Below, in pieces: positions 26,175 through 34,441 of a DNA stretch of 34,634 nt. The first letter of the stretch is position 1. The number at the start of each line of letters is the position of its first letter. The stretch comes from Chloroflexota bacterium (GTDB taxonomy: Bacteria > Chloroflexota > Anaerolineae > Caldilineales > Caldilineaceae), in contig JAPLGZ010000073.1 in the NCBI GenBank assembly GCA_026389895.1, positions 1 through 34,634 on the forward strand, written 5' to 3'. Made by a program: the position numbers and the translations under genes. The notes below the pieces were generated by a model, which ran no database searches, was not told the origin of the DNA, and saw nothing but the letters and a program-made list of their open reading frames with translations.

Positions 26175-26280
26175 GGTGAGTAATGGTTCGGCAATCTGAG
26201 ATTTGTAAGGTATGATAGGCTGGAAAAAGTAGTTTTAAAGAGCGCCATAGCTCAACATCAAGCGTCTTGGAAGGACTAAT

Positions 26281-26373
26281 TTGTTTTTTGTGGATGTCAA
26301 TTTGCCCCAGAAAGAACGTTTGCCTCTGGCGTTATTCGGCCAGGTCACAAGCCGCTTGGTGGTCATAAAATGA
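26281..26373 (+). CDS. Possible 30-codon small ORF before the GT39 gene
   Basis: A TTG at 26281 follows GGAAGGA (26269-26275) at 5-nt spacing and opens 30 codons (starting MFFVDVNLPQKERL) that stop 10 bp before the family-39 gene, which itself lacks a clear ribosome binding site. It could be a leader peptide that couples translation, or chance. No family is recognised. Confidence 0.2.
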   Translation: MFFVDVNLPQKERLPLALFGQVTSRLVVIK

Positions 26374-26383
26374 ACGTCAGCGC

Positions 26384-28276
26384 ATGAAGTCTGTTAAATC
26401 ATCTACTCGTTATTCGACGGCCACCACATTGGCCGTCATGGCGTTGCTCCTTGTCAGTTTTGGGCTGCGCCTATACCGGCTTGACTTCCAGAGCTTCTGG
26501 AGTGATGAGGGCATCAGCCTGCAACGCAGCGCGCAGCCCTTCGGCCAACTATTGCGCAGTATGCCGGTGGAACACTTGCCCGGTTATTTTGTCTTGTTGC
26601 ATTTCTGGCTGGCCATCGCTGGTGACAATGATTTTGCCATGCGCTTTCTTTCGGTCTGGCCCAGTGTTTTAGCCATCGCCATGGCTTATCGGCTGGCGCT
26701 TGAATTAGGCAACCGACCGGCTGGTTTGGTCACTGTTTTGCTATTGGCTACGAATGCTTTTCAGGTCTGGTATGCGCAAGAAGCCCGCACCTATAGTTGG
26801 TTATTGCTGCTTGGCTTGGTGGCTAGCTGGTGTTTGTGGCATTTATTGGTCGCCCAGGGCAAACACCAGACGGCTTTTCTCGTTGGCTACATATTGGCCA
26901 TTACCGCCGCTGTGTACGCGCATTTTTACGGATTTCTGATCCCGATGGCGCATACAATTTTTGCGCTTGGCTGGCTGCTCGTCAAGCGTGATTGGCGCGC
27001 TCTATTCCGTTGGGCCCTGGGTGGCGTGGTCGTTGTCCTGGCTTTTTTGCCCTGGTTACCGCGCGCCCTGGGCATTTTTAGCTACAAAGGCTGGCGCGAC
27101 CCGATCGATCCTTGGCAGATTCCTTGGCGGGCGTTGATGACCTATACGGTTGGCGAAACAATGCCCTTGCCCTGGCAAGACTGGTTGCCCTGGCTCTATC
27201 TGGCGTTGGCGCTGATTGGCATAGGGCTCTGGTGGCGTGTTCGACCGGCGGCGAGCCTCTTTCTCACCACGCTGGTGCTCATTCCACTGGGTTTTGTCTT
27301 TGGCTTGGCGTTGGTTCACCCAGATTTTCATGAGCGTTATACGATCATGGCGAGCGGTCCTTTGCTGTTGCTGATTGCTGGCGGATTGGCCGCGGCCAGC
27401 CCTTTTGTGGCACAATGGCTGACTGCGCAGAATAAATTTGTGGTGTTATGGCGCCTGTTGGCGCTGACACTTGTCGTTGGATTCGTCGTGACGAATCGGT
27501 TAGCGCTGGCGCAACTCTATACAAACCCGGCTTTGCAGAAACCTGATTATCGGGCGGCGGCGGCTTATATTCAGCAATTGCAGCAGCCCGGCGATGTGAT
27601 CGTGACCGACGGTATTGATCCCAATATTGTCTTTAAGCATTATTACAAGGGTGGTCTGCCTTTGTATGACTTGCGCTTTTTGCTCGATGCCAACCACCAA
27701 GCGGTTGATCAGGCGCTTGTAGAGCGGACGGCCAAGGCGACGCGCGTTTGGGAAGTGCTCTTTTTTCACGAACCAGATAAGGTGCAAGTCTGGCTGGCTA
27801 CGCACGGCTGGGCTGCGCCCGCCAATTTTTTTAATGGGATTCGGGTAACATTATATGGGTTGCCGGATCAGGCTGCCAAGGTGCAAACTTTCCAGTTGGC
27901 ATTTGGCCCAGCCTTAACTTTGGTGCAGGCCTCGGTGCCTGCCCGTGCTGTCCAACGGAATCAACTGGCGCGTATCACCACCGAATGGCAAGTGTCGCAA
28001 CCGGCCCAAGACTTTAAGTTTAGCTTGCGTCTGCAAAATGCCAATGGCCAGGTGGTCTATACACAAGATTATGTGCCGCAAAATTGGTTTGCGCCCACCC
28101 GAGTCTGGATTGTAGGCCAATCGGCCACTGATCAACGGGGCCTGTTGGTGCCGGCAGATTTACCCACTGGCCAATATCAAGTCACCTTGCGCCTTTATGA
28201 TCCGGCCACTGGCACAGCTGTCGATACATCCGCCGGGCAAGATGTGCCGCTTGGGTTGCTCGAAGTGAGCGATTAA
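26384..28276 (+). CDS. Family-39 (PMT/ArnT-like) membrane glycosyltransferase
   Basis: 630 residues with a multi-pass GT-C fold. The first helix (about 14-30) is followed by LYRLDFQSFWSDEG, in which Asp41-Glu42 form the acidic pair of the first external loop used by PMT and ArnT enzymes. HLPGYFVLLHFW and WYAQEARTYSW are further family signatures. About eleven membrane segments run to residue 365. The rest is extracytoplasmic, ending in one copy of the beta module (from about 545: FKFSLRLQNANGQ...D..P..WFAPTRVW). Expected to move a sugar from polyprenyl phosphate to a lipid or protein outside the cell. A 209-bp gap with a possible small ORF precedes it, so it may have its own promoter. Confidence 0.88.
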   Translation: MKSVKSSTRYSTATTLAVMALLLVSFGLRLYRLDFQSFWSDEGISLQRSAQPFGQLLRSMPVEHLPGYFVLLHFWLAIAGDNDFAMRFLSVWPSVLAIAMAYRLALELGNRPAGLVTVLLLATNAFQVWYAQEARTYSWLLLLGLVASWCLWHLLVAQGKHQTAFLVGYILAITAAVYAHFYGFLIPMAHTIFALGWLLVKRDWRALFRWALGGVVVVLAFLPWLPRALGIFSYKGWRDPIDPWQIPWRALMTYTVGETMPLPWQDWLPWLYLALALIGIGLWWRVRPAASLFLTTLVLIPLGFVFGLALVHPDFHERYTIMASGPLLLLIAGGLAAASPFVAQWLTAQNKFVVLWRLLALTLVVGFVVTNRLALAQLYTNPALQKPDYRAAAAYIQQLQQPGDVIVTDGIDPNIVFKHYYKGGLPLYDLRFLLDANHQAVDQALVERTAKATRVWEVLFFHEPDKVQVWLATHGWAAPANFFNGIRVTLYGLPDQAAKVQTFQLAFGPALTLVQASVPARAVQRNQLARITTEWQVSQPAQDFKFSLRLQNANGQVVYTQDYVPQNWFAPTRVWIVGQSATDQRGLLVPADLPTGQYQVTLRLYDPATGTAVDTSAGQDVPLGLLEVSD

Positions 28277-28299
28277 CGCACGTTACGCAGAGGAAACAC

Positions 28300-28349
28300 T
28301 TACACAGAGAAAAAATGTCAGCGAAAAGTTGCTTTTCTCCTCTGTGTAA
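28300..28349. terminator. Inverted repeat downstream of the GT39 gene
   Basis: The arms TTACACAGAG and CTCTGTGTAA (10 nt, exact) flank an A-rich then T-rich loop (AAAAAA ... CTTTTCT) that can extend the pairing. It lies 24 bp after the stop. It lacks a trailing T-run, so terminator function is only possible. Confidence 0.4.
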
Positions 28350-28382
28350 CGCCTGTCCTACGTACCATGAATGCTTAAATTA
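28342..28382. repeat. 41-bp direct repeat, left copy
   Basis: It is identical over 41 nt to 28585-28625 (starts CTGTGTAACGCCTGTCCTAC). Similarity extends about 20 nt to the left with mismatches. The two copies bracket the third double-hairpin element. Confidence 0.85.
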
Positions 28383-28435
28383 CTTACGTTATGCAGATGA
28401 GATGAAAAAATGGTATAGAGGGTAAAAGGGCAGAA

Positions 28436-28542
28436 GCCCCACCCTAACCCTCCCCTGGGAGGGAACTGATTGGTGGAGATAGGAAGTCGCTCTTCTGTCC
28501 ATCCAATGGCTTCCTGTTTGGGGCGGGTTAGGGTGGGGTGCC
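28436..28542. repeat. Double-hairpin (REPIN/MITE-like) element, copy 3
   Basis: A diverged copy of the elements at 3973 and 4127. The left edge is CCCCACCCTAACCCTCCCC and the right edge GGGGCGGGTTAGGGTGGGG, inverted repeats with one mismatch. The spacer keeps GGAACTGA, GGAAG.CG and CTGTCC..CCAA. The internal right hairpin is degraded. Confidence 0.75.
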
Positions 28543-28584
28543 TGCCGCGTTGTAACTATCACGGCAAAAGGTTGCTTCTCGCCG

Positions 28585-28625
28585 CTGTGTAACGCCTGTC
28601 CTACGTACCATGAATGCTTAAATTA
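28585..28625. repeat. 41-bp direct repeat, right copy
   Basis: Exact match to 28342-28382, with the same orientation and a period of 243 bp. Confidence 0.85.
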
Positions 28626-28629
28626 GTGG

Positions 28630-28661
28630 GTAGGTATGGCCGCCGCGGCGGTTATGCCTAC
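28630..28661. repeat. 32-nt GC-rich palindrome before the second GT39 gene
   Basis: GTAGGTATGGCCGCCGCGGC followed by its near reverse complement. All positions pair as RNA if three G-U pairs are allowed, and the centre CCGCCGCGGCGG is a perfect DNA palindrome. It lies 25 bp before the ATG at 28686, in the 5' leader, so it could hinder ribosome access. Confidence 0.55.
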
Positions 28662-28685
28662 ACCTGTGAATGATATGCCTAACCA

Positions 28686-30746
28686 ATGACACTTAATAGA
28701 GAATTCCCAACTTCATTCTGGCAAAAACATCAATCTGCCATACTCCGCGGGCTCCTGCTGGGCTTGATCCTGTTGGCCTTCGCGCGCGTGGTCTGGCGTT
28801 TGGATGGCAAGGATTTGTGGTGGGATGAAAGTTTGAGTTTGCAACGCGCCGAAGAGAGTTGGGGCGCGCTGGTGCGTGGCTCACTCGTGATGCATGATGG
28901 TTTTTCTGAGTTGGCGACGACCGATCAACATCCTTTCTTCTTTTTCTTGCTACAAGGAATTTTGATCCGCTTGGCGGGCAATGACGAATTTGTCTTGCGT
29001 TTCCCTTCCGTCATGGCGGCAACATTATTGGTCCCGGCGCTTTGGGCTTTTGCGCGTTATTTCGTTCGGCGTGCGGTCTTGCCACCGTCAACGCCACTTT
29101 GGGTAGCCCTGCTCGCCGCGGTCAATCCATTTTTTCTTTGGTATGGCCAAGAAGCGCGCCCCTATGCTTTATGGGCCTTGCTGGCTGTGCTTAGTACCTA
29201 TCTGTTATTGCGCGCCACCGAGACGCCGCTCTTTTCGCCGCGGCGTTTTATGGCCTATGGCGTGGCGGTGGTGCTATTTTTGGCCACTCATTATTTTGCC
29301 GTTTTCTTATTGCCTGTTCATGCGCTGCTGCTTTATTTATGGCTGGCGGCACACAAGCGAACCCAAGCGCTGTTGCTGGCCTTAGGTCTATTGATCCTGG
29401 GAGGCTTGATCGGTGGTTGGGCGGCTTGGTCTATTCTGGGGCAGGGCGCGGGCGGCAATTTTCACGCAGTCTCTTTGGCCACGTTGGCGCCGGATCTGCT
29501 CAACGCGTTTAGTTTAGGGCTCAGCGTTAATATTGATGATGTGCGCTGGCTAGATTGGATTTATGGCTTGGTAGCGCTGGTTGGGTTGGGTTGGTCGTTA
29601 CGTTCGCGTAGTACATTCGCGCGTAATGGTTGGTTGTTACCCGTTTGGATCGTTGTTTGTGTCGCGATCATTCTATTGCTGAATTTATTCCAACCTGCCT
29701 ATATGAATGCTCGGCATTTGAGCCTGTTGAGTGGTGCTTTTATCCTGCTGGTCGGTGGTGGCCTGGGGCTATTGTGGAGCAAACAGAAACTCTTCACCGT
29801 CGGCTTGGCGTTGTTATTGGTGGCTGGAGCTGGCTATAGCACGCGCAATTATTTTACCCTGCCCGAGAAGTATGGCAACGATGATTATTCGGGCATGGGC
29901 CACTATCTGGATGAAAATTTATTGCCTGGTGATCTGCTGCTGATCAGTCCCCCCTTCTCCTGGCGAATTTTTGATTATTATCTGCCCACGGCGAAATTAG
30001 AGGCCGCGGCGCAGGCGGGTCTTGGCACCGCGCATTATGGCATGCCGCTGCTCCGCAACAGTTGGGACAATACCTTTGCGCAGTTGGCGAGGTTTCAGAA
30101 GCAATATCAACGGATCTGGCTGGCGCGTTCTGGCACCCACCCCTATGTTGATCCAGAGAGCAAAGTAAATAAGTGGTTTAGAGAGAACAATCGCAACGCG
30201 ATTCTCATTCGCGAAGTAAAGTTCCATAGCCCCACTTCTTTCCTCGATCTGGAACTGTATGTTCCGGTCTCTGGTGTTGTGTTCGATGGCATTCCCCCAG
30301 GGATTACCCATCCGCTGGACGCCGCCTTTGGGGATCAGATTCGGGTGGTTGGCTATGATGTGGGACAACCAATCGCCGCCGGCAATTCGCTGCCGGTAAC
30401 CATCTATTGGCAGAAATTGCATAAGCGGACCGAAGATCGGTACAAATATATTTTGCAAGTGCTGGAGACCCAGGCCGACGGTCAGACGCGGGTTGTCGGC
30501 GTCACTGAGCGTGAGCCATACAATGAGGCCGTGCGCACGAGTTATTGGGACCCTGGCAAGACGATCAAAGAGTATATTGAAGTCGTGCCGATTGCAACGC
30601 TGGATTTGCAACATTCAGAACGGTACCAACTCAGCTTGCAACTCTATCACAGCGAAACCCTGGCCAAGTTGCCGGTTACCCAAAGCGTAGGCGCGACCGT
30701 GGCGGCGGACAAGCAGATGTTGCTCTTTCCATATTTGCCCAAATAG
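28686..30746 (+). CDS. Family-39 (PMT/ArnT-like) membrane glycosyltransferase
   Basis: 686 residues, related in plan to the gene at 26384. After the first helix (about 20-34) the loop VWRLDGKDLWWDESLSLQRA places Asp47-Glu48 at the PMT/ArnT acidic position. DQHPFFFFLLQ and WYGQEARPYALW follow. About eleven membrane segments run to residue 385. The extracytoplasmic tail contains one beta module from about 587 (YKYILQVLE...YWDPGKTI.EY), the most diverged copy in the locus. Polyprenyl-phosphate-sugar transfer outside the cell is expected from the family. The start has no strong ribosome binding site and follows a GC-rich palindrome, which may limit translation. The next gene begins 23 bp after the stop. 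Confidence 0.88.
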   Translation: MTLNREFPTSFWQKHQSAILRGLLLGLILLAFARVVWRLDGKDLWWDESLSLQRAEESWGALVRGSLVMHDGFSELATTDQHPFFFFLLQGILIRLAGNDEFVLRFPSVMAATLLVPALWAFARYFVRRAVLPPSTPLWVALLAAVNPFFLWYGQEARPYALWALLAVLSTYLLLRATETPLFSPRRFMAYGVAVVLFLATHYFAVFLLPVHALLLYLWLAAHKRTQALLLALGLLILGGLIGGWAAWSILGQGAGGNFHAVSLATLAPDLLNAFSLGLSVNIDDVRWLDWIYGLVALVGLGWSLRSRSTFARNGWLLPVWIVVCVAIILLLNLFQPAYMNARHLSLLSGAFILLVGGGLGLLWSKQKLFTVGLALLLVAGAGYSTRNYFTLPEKYGNDDYSGMGHYLDENLLPGDLLLISPPFSWRIFDYYLPTAKLEAAAQAGLGTAHYGMPLLRNSWDNTFAQLARFQKQYQRIWLARSGTHPYVDPESKVNKWFRENNRNAILIREVKFHSPTSFLDLELYVPVSGVVFDGIPPGITHPLDAAFGDQIRVVGYDVGQPIAAGNSLPVTIYWQKLHKRTEDRYKYILQVLETQADGQTRVVGVTEREPYNEAVRTSYWDPGKTIKEYIEVVPIATLDLQHSERYQLSLQLYHSETLAKLPVTQSVGATVAADKQMLLFPYLPK

Positions 30747-30769
30747 CTAGAGTAGCGATAATAGGCTGT

Positions 30770-33142
30770 ATGTTTACTCCCACCTCAGATCTGGCTGACG
30801 CGGCAGCATTGACCACGCGCCCATCCATGGCGTTATCTGTGCGCAATGCACGATTGTTTGCTGGCACGATTATCCTCCTGTTTTTGTTACTGGGCATCGG
30901 TTACAGCTTAGTAGTGCCGCCTTTTGAGACACCCGACGAGATCTATCATTATGCATTCGCCCGACATCTGGCCCAAGGCAATGCGCTGCCTGTGCAAAGT
31001 GATGATGTCAAAGGTCCCTGGGAACAAGAGGGCAGCCAAGCGCCTTTGTATTACATGCTTGTGGGTTGGTTGACCTCTGGCATAGATCAAAATGACTTTG
31101 CTGCGATCTCCACCTTGAATCCGCGTGCCAACATTGGCGATCCACTCTTCCCAGGCAATAAAAATCGCATGCTCTATAGTGCCGTGGCTTATCCTTTACA
31201 AGGTGCAAATCTGGCCTTGCACATCGGGCGCTGGTGCTCGTTATTGTTAGGCGCACTCACGCTCTGGTTGACGTATCTAACCGCAAGATTGGCATTTCCA
31301 CGTGCATGCGCCTTGCCATTGTTCACCCTGTTGGTCGTAGCCAGCATTCCCCAATTCATCTTTATCAGCGCCTCACTTTCCAATGATAATCTGATCATCA
31401 CCGCTAGCGCGGCGGTCGTTTATTGGCTGGCGCGCTTATTGGCGAAACCGACTGCTGTACCTCCAGTACAGGGGAAGATAGATCAACTTTATCTGTGGGA
31501 ATGGCTTATGCTTGGTCTGCTGTTGGGCATAGCCGCCTTGAGTAAATTGCAGGGCTTGGGGTTATTCGTGTTGAGCGCGCTGGCGGTGTTGCTGCTGGCC
31601 TGGACACGGCGCGATGGCTGGTTGCCATTGCGCGCCTTTCTGCCTGTGGCGTTGCCAGCCGTGGTGTTGGCTGGCTGGTGGTATTGGCGCAACTACACAC
31701 TCTATGGCGATTGGTCGGGGGTGAGCCATCTGCTGGCCAACAATGGTCTCCGCAGCCACCCGCTCACGCTGGCCAGTTTCTGGCAGGAATTTCGTGGGCT
31801 ACGTTATTCTTTCTGGGGTCTGTTTGGCTGGTTTAACCTCCTCTTGCCCACTTGGATCTACACCTTATTAGATATCGTTACCATTGGCGCCGCTGCTGGC
31901 CTGGTTTTTGCTCTGCGTCGACGTGTCCGCACGATTTTTGTCACGTCGTATGGCCGTGTACGTTTGCTTGTTTTGCTTTGGGCGGCGCTCTCGATCGTGC
32001 TGATCTTCTATTGGATCAGCCAGGCAAACGGTAGTCAAGGTCGGCTGCTTTTCCCAGCGATAAACGCCTTTGCCATCTTGCTTAGCTTGGGCTTGAATGT
32101 CTGGCTGCGCCGTTTATCCACACGCTGGCGTTTGACGGCATTTCTAGCCCTGCCAGCGTTCTTATTCGCGTGTTCCTTGTTTGTACTAACGGTGCTCTTG
32201 CCAGCCAGTTACGCCGCGCCTAAACCCGTAACCAGCATACCGGCAACGGCTAAAACAGTGGATGTGATCTATGGCGACCAAGATAAGATCAGGTTGCTTG
32301 CGCTTGAAATTCCGCCAACCCGTTTCAAACCGGGGGATTATGTGCCGGTTACGCTCTATCTGCGGGCGGATATAAAAATTAAGGACGATTACCAGGTCTT
32401 TATTCAACTATTGGACGATCAGCGGAGCGAAGTGGGCAATTTGACCACCCATACCGGCTGGGGACGCAACCCTACACGCCTATGGCAAGCGGGCGCCATT
32501 TATGCCGATACCTATCCAGTCTTGATTGAAGGCGCCATTGATGAGCATTCACCGTTATTAGCACAGGTCTATATTGGTTTCGTGGACCCAAAAACTGAGC
32601 AGAGTGGGCATTTGCCCATCCCAGCACATACGCAGGCTGGCGCGAAGATCGATCCCCCGTTCTTGGGCCAGATTACGATCAGTCCTGCCCAGTGGCCCCA
32701 ACTGGATCACCCAGGCGCGCAAATTGTTGGTACGCAATTTGGCCAAGTGATCCAGCTCTCTCAATATGATCAGCCTCAAGAAATCACAGCCACTACGCAG
32801 AGTACATTGCCGGTAACTTTACTATGGGATGCCATTGGCACGCCAGCCACCGACTACACAGCGTTTGTCCATCTGCGCCGCGCCGATGGTAAGCCCGTGG
32901 CCGGCGTGGATCGCGCCCCCGCGGCGGATCGCTTTCCTACACACTTTTGGCGCGCTGGTGACCGGATTCTGAGCGACTATACGCTATCCTTGCCGCAAGG
33001 TTTGCCAGTGGGTGTTTATGATATCTGGGTGGGACTCTACGAATCCAACAGTGGTGGCGCATTACGCCTTCCCGTCACCGAAAAGGCCGGGCGTACTACC
33101 GGCGACGGCGAAGTCTGGTTGGGTAAAGTTACCGTTCACTAA
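30770..33142 (+). CDS. DUF2142-type multi-pass membrane protein with two C-terminal beta modules
   Basis: 790 residues. The first helix (about 31-50) leads into VVPPFETPDEIYHYAFARHL, which keeps the E-x2-D-x3-H spacing (Glu53, Asp56, His60) of the two DUF2142 proteins at 18706 and 20898. EQEGSQAPLYYM matches their QPPxYY segment. About eleven membrane segments run to residue 485. The extracytoplasmic C-terminus has two beta modules, near 542 (YQVFIQLLDD...GWGRNPTRLW...ADTY) and near 697 (YTAFVHLRRADG...D.APAADRFPTHFW). It is more diverged than the tandem pair, so it is an older paralogue. Probably an external lipid-linked sugar transferase; this role is inferred. The ATG at residue 20 is an alternative start. 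Last gene of the plus-strand glycan block. Confidence 0.83.
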   Translation: MFTPTSDLADAAALTTRPSMALSVRNARLFAGTIILLFLLLGIGYSLVVPPFETPDEIYHYAFARHLAQGNALPVQSDDVKGPWEQEGSQAPLYYMLVGWLTSGIDQNDFAAISTLNPRANIGDPLFPGNKNRMLYSAVAYPLQGANLALHIGRWCSLLLGALTLWLTYLTARLAFPRACALPLFTLLVVASIPQFIFISASLSNDNLIITASAAVVYWLARLLAKPTAVPPVQGKIDQLYLWEWLMLGLLLGIAALSKLQGLGLFVLSALAVLLLAWTRRDGWLPLRAFLPVALPAVVLAGWWYWRNYTLYGDWSGVSHLLANNGLRSHPLTLASFWQEFRGLRYSFWGLFGWFNLLLPTWIYTLLDIVTIGAAAGLVFALRRRVRTIFVTSYGRVRLLVLLWAALSIVLIFYWISQANGSQGRLLFPAINAFAILLSLGLNVWLRRLSTRWRLTAFLALPAFLFACSLFVLTVLLPASYAAPKPVTSIPATAKTVDVIYGDQDKIRLLALEIPPTRFKPGDYVPVTLYLRADIKIKDDYQVFIQLLDDQRSEVGNLTTHTGWGRNPTRLWQAGAIYADTYPVLIEGAIDEHSPLLAQVYIGFVDPKTEQSGHLPIPAHTQAGAKIDPPFLGQITISPAQWPQLDHPGAQIVGTQFGQVIQLSQYDQPQEITATTQSTLPVTLLWDAIGTPATDYTAFVHLRRADGKPVAGVDRAPAADRFPTHFWRAGDRILSDYTLSLPQGLPVGVYDIWVGLYESNSGGALRLPVTEKAGRTTGDGEVWLGKVTVH

Positions 33143-33207
33143 AATTTTCGGCTGGTGCTGGCGAATCGCGCTTATGCGAGAAAATGGTCATCAATGCCTA
33201 ATCAAGC

Positions 33208-34131
33208 CTACACCAATTCAATCTTCAGCTCTGCCCATTCCGGTTTGCCACTCCGCCAAAATTGACCCTCCCCACTATAGCCGCCTAGATCGGCTAGTTC
33301 AGGCAGGGGTAAGCGCTGCAAAGCGACCTGTAAGGTGTGCGGCGTCAATTCCAAATATAACCAACCAAGCGGATATTCGATGATCGCGGGGATGACAATA
33401 AAGTGACAGGGGTGGTCGCCCACATGGAGCACCTGCACGTCCAGACGATGGGCGTGCGCTTGAAAAACCGCCTTTACATTGCCATACTGTGCCAGTAGGT
33501 CCAGTACTGGCGTTGCATTACGAATTTCATAAAAATCTTCCCACGGTTTATCTGCGCTCCAAGGATGGAGCAATTGGTGGGTGAAGAGCAGCACAGGCCG
33601 CGAGCCCGCCGTTGCCAACGCCTCTTCCAGCCGTGCTAGTTCTGAGTCGCCCACCCACCCATAGACTGGATCGGTGGGCTTGGCGGCCTCGATCTGTTCT
33701 ACCGAATGCCCCTGGGTATTGAGTAAGATTAAGCGCGCCATGGGGGTGTCAATGATCTCTCCCATGCCAGGTTGCAATGCCCATAAGTCTTCAAAATAGG
33801 ACCAATTGCCACCGCCAGGTGGACAATCGTGATTGCCCGGCAAGGCATAAATGCGCGCCGAAAGTTGACGGTATGCTTGCTGGGTTCGGTCCAAGGCTGC
33901 ATAAAATTCGTCCGGCGGCATATCGTACACGCCACCGCCGCAGGTGACATCGCCCAAGTGGATTACGTAATCTAGTTGTGCGTTTTCTAACTCAGCCAAT
34001 AAGGCGTTTTGCAACTGCTCTGACCACGGCTGCAGTTGTAGGCTGCCGTGCGAGCCACTGAAGAGTGTATTGGTGGGCCAAAAATGGGTGTCGGCGCACA
34101 AGCCGATCCGAACCCGTTCATTGTTGGACAA
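33208..34131 (-). CDS. Calcineurin-like metallophosphoesterase
   Basis: 307 residues. The dinuclear-metal motifs appear in order: Asp14-x-His16 (ADTHF), Gly60-Asp61 (HLGDVTCGGG), Asn100-His101 (PGNHDCPPGGG), His185 (FTHQ), and His226/His228 in QAHAH. The last motif is normally GHxH; here the glycine is alanine. No signal peptide, so it is probably cytosolic. The substrate cannot be predicted; members cleave phosphomonoesters or phosphodiesters. The TTG start is well supported by GGAGG 5 nt upstream (34137-34141 on the complementary strand). It converges on the DUF2142 gene with a 65-bp gap, so it is not part of the glycan operon. Confidence 0.9.
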   Translation of the reverse strand: MSNNERVRIGLCADTHFWPTNTLFSGSHGSLQLQPWSEQLQNALLAELENAQLDYVIHLGDVTCGGGVYDMPPDEFYAALDRTQQAYRQLSARIYALPGNHDCPPGGGNWSYFEDLWALQPGMGEIIDTPMARLILLNTQGHSVEQIEAAKPTDPVYGWVGDSELARLEEALATAGSRPVLLFTHQLLHPWSADKPWEDFYEIRNATPVLDLLAQYGNVKAVFQAHAHRLDVQVLHVGDHPCHFIVIPAIIEYPLGWLYLELTPHTLQVALQRLPLPELADLGGYSGEGQFWRSGKPEWAELKIELV

Positions 34132-34441
34132 AATTTCCTCCGGAGCTATTTAATGCTGGCCTATAGAATTCATGGGGAGATATTTCGGCATGTCCGGTGT
34201 GAACTACATCCCAGCTTGGTAAAAAATGAATGCCTTTGTTGGTTTGATTATGGTACCAGTTGATCCTATCCTAACCAGCGTTTCTCCTTTGTAGGGGAGA
34301 AGAGCCTGGGGGTGATAGAACGGTTAATTTGGCTTTTTAACAGCTTCCACCTTCTGCTAAAGGGGTAGCAGGGTAGAAACAGGCGCTATGAAATTTAGGA
34401 CTGAACCACTGGAACCAGTCACGCGCGCACAGCGCCTAGCT
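34132..34441. other. 310-bp gap before the edge gene
   Basis: No gene seen. It includes the ribosome binding site of the metallophosphoesterase and, at 34284-34316, a hairpin-like stretch (CTCCTTTGTAGGGGAG, then AAGAGCCTGGGGGTG) resembling one half of the double-hairpin repeat family. The remainder shows no recognised element. Confidence 0.5.
34136..34141 (-). promoter_or_regulatory. Strong Shine-Dalgarno for a TTG start
   Basis: GGAGGA on the minus strand, with 5 nt between GGAGG and the TTG at 34131. It decides the start of the metallophosphoesterase. Confidence 0.7.

Larger units (their letters stand above)
28277..28685. other. 409-bp gap packed with repeats
   Basis: No gene is credible. 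The gap holds an inverted repeat TTACACAGAG/CTCTGTGTAA (28300-28349), a 41-bp direct repeat (28342-28382 and 28585-28625), the third double-hairpin element between the repeats, and a GC-rich palindrome (28630-28661) shortly before the next gene. Confidence 0.75.

Noticed and set aside
29997-30614. 205-codon open frame antisense to the second GT39 gene
   Set aside because: It is fully contained in the C-terminal part of a well-supported gene and has no domain signature.
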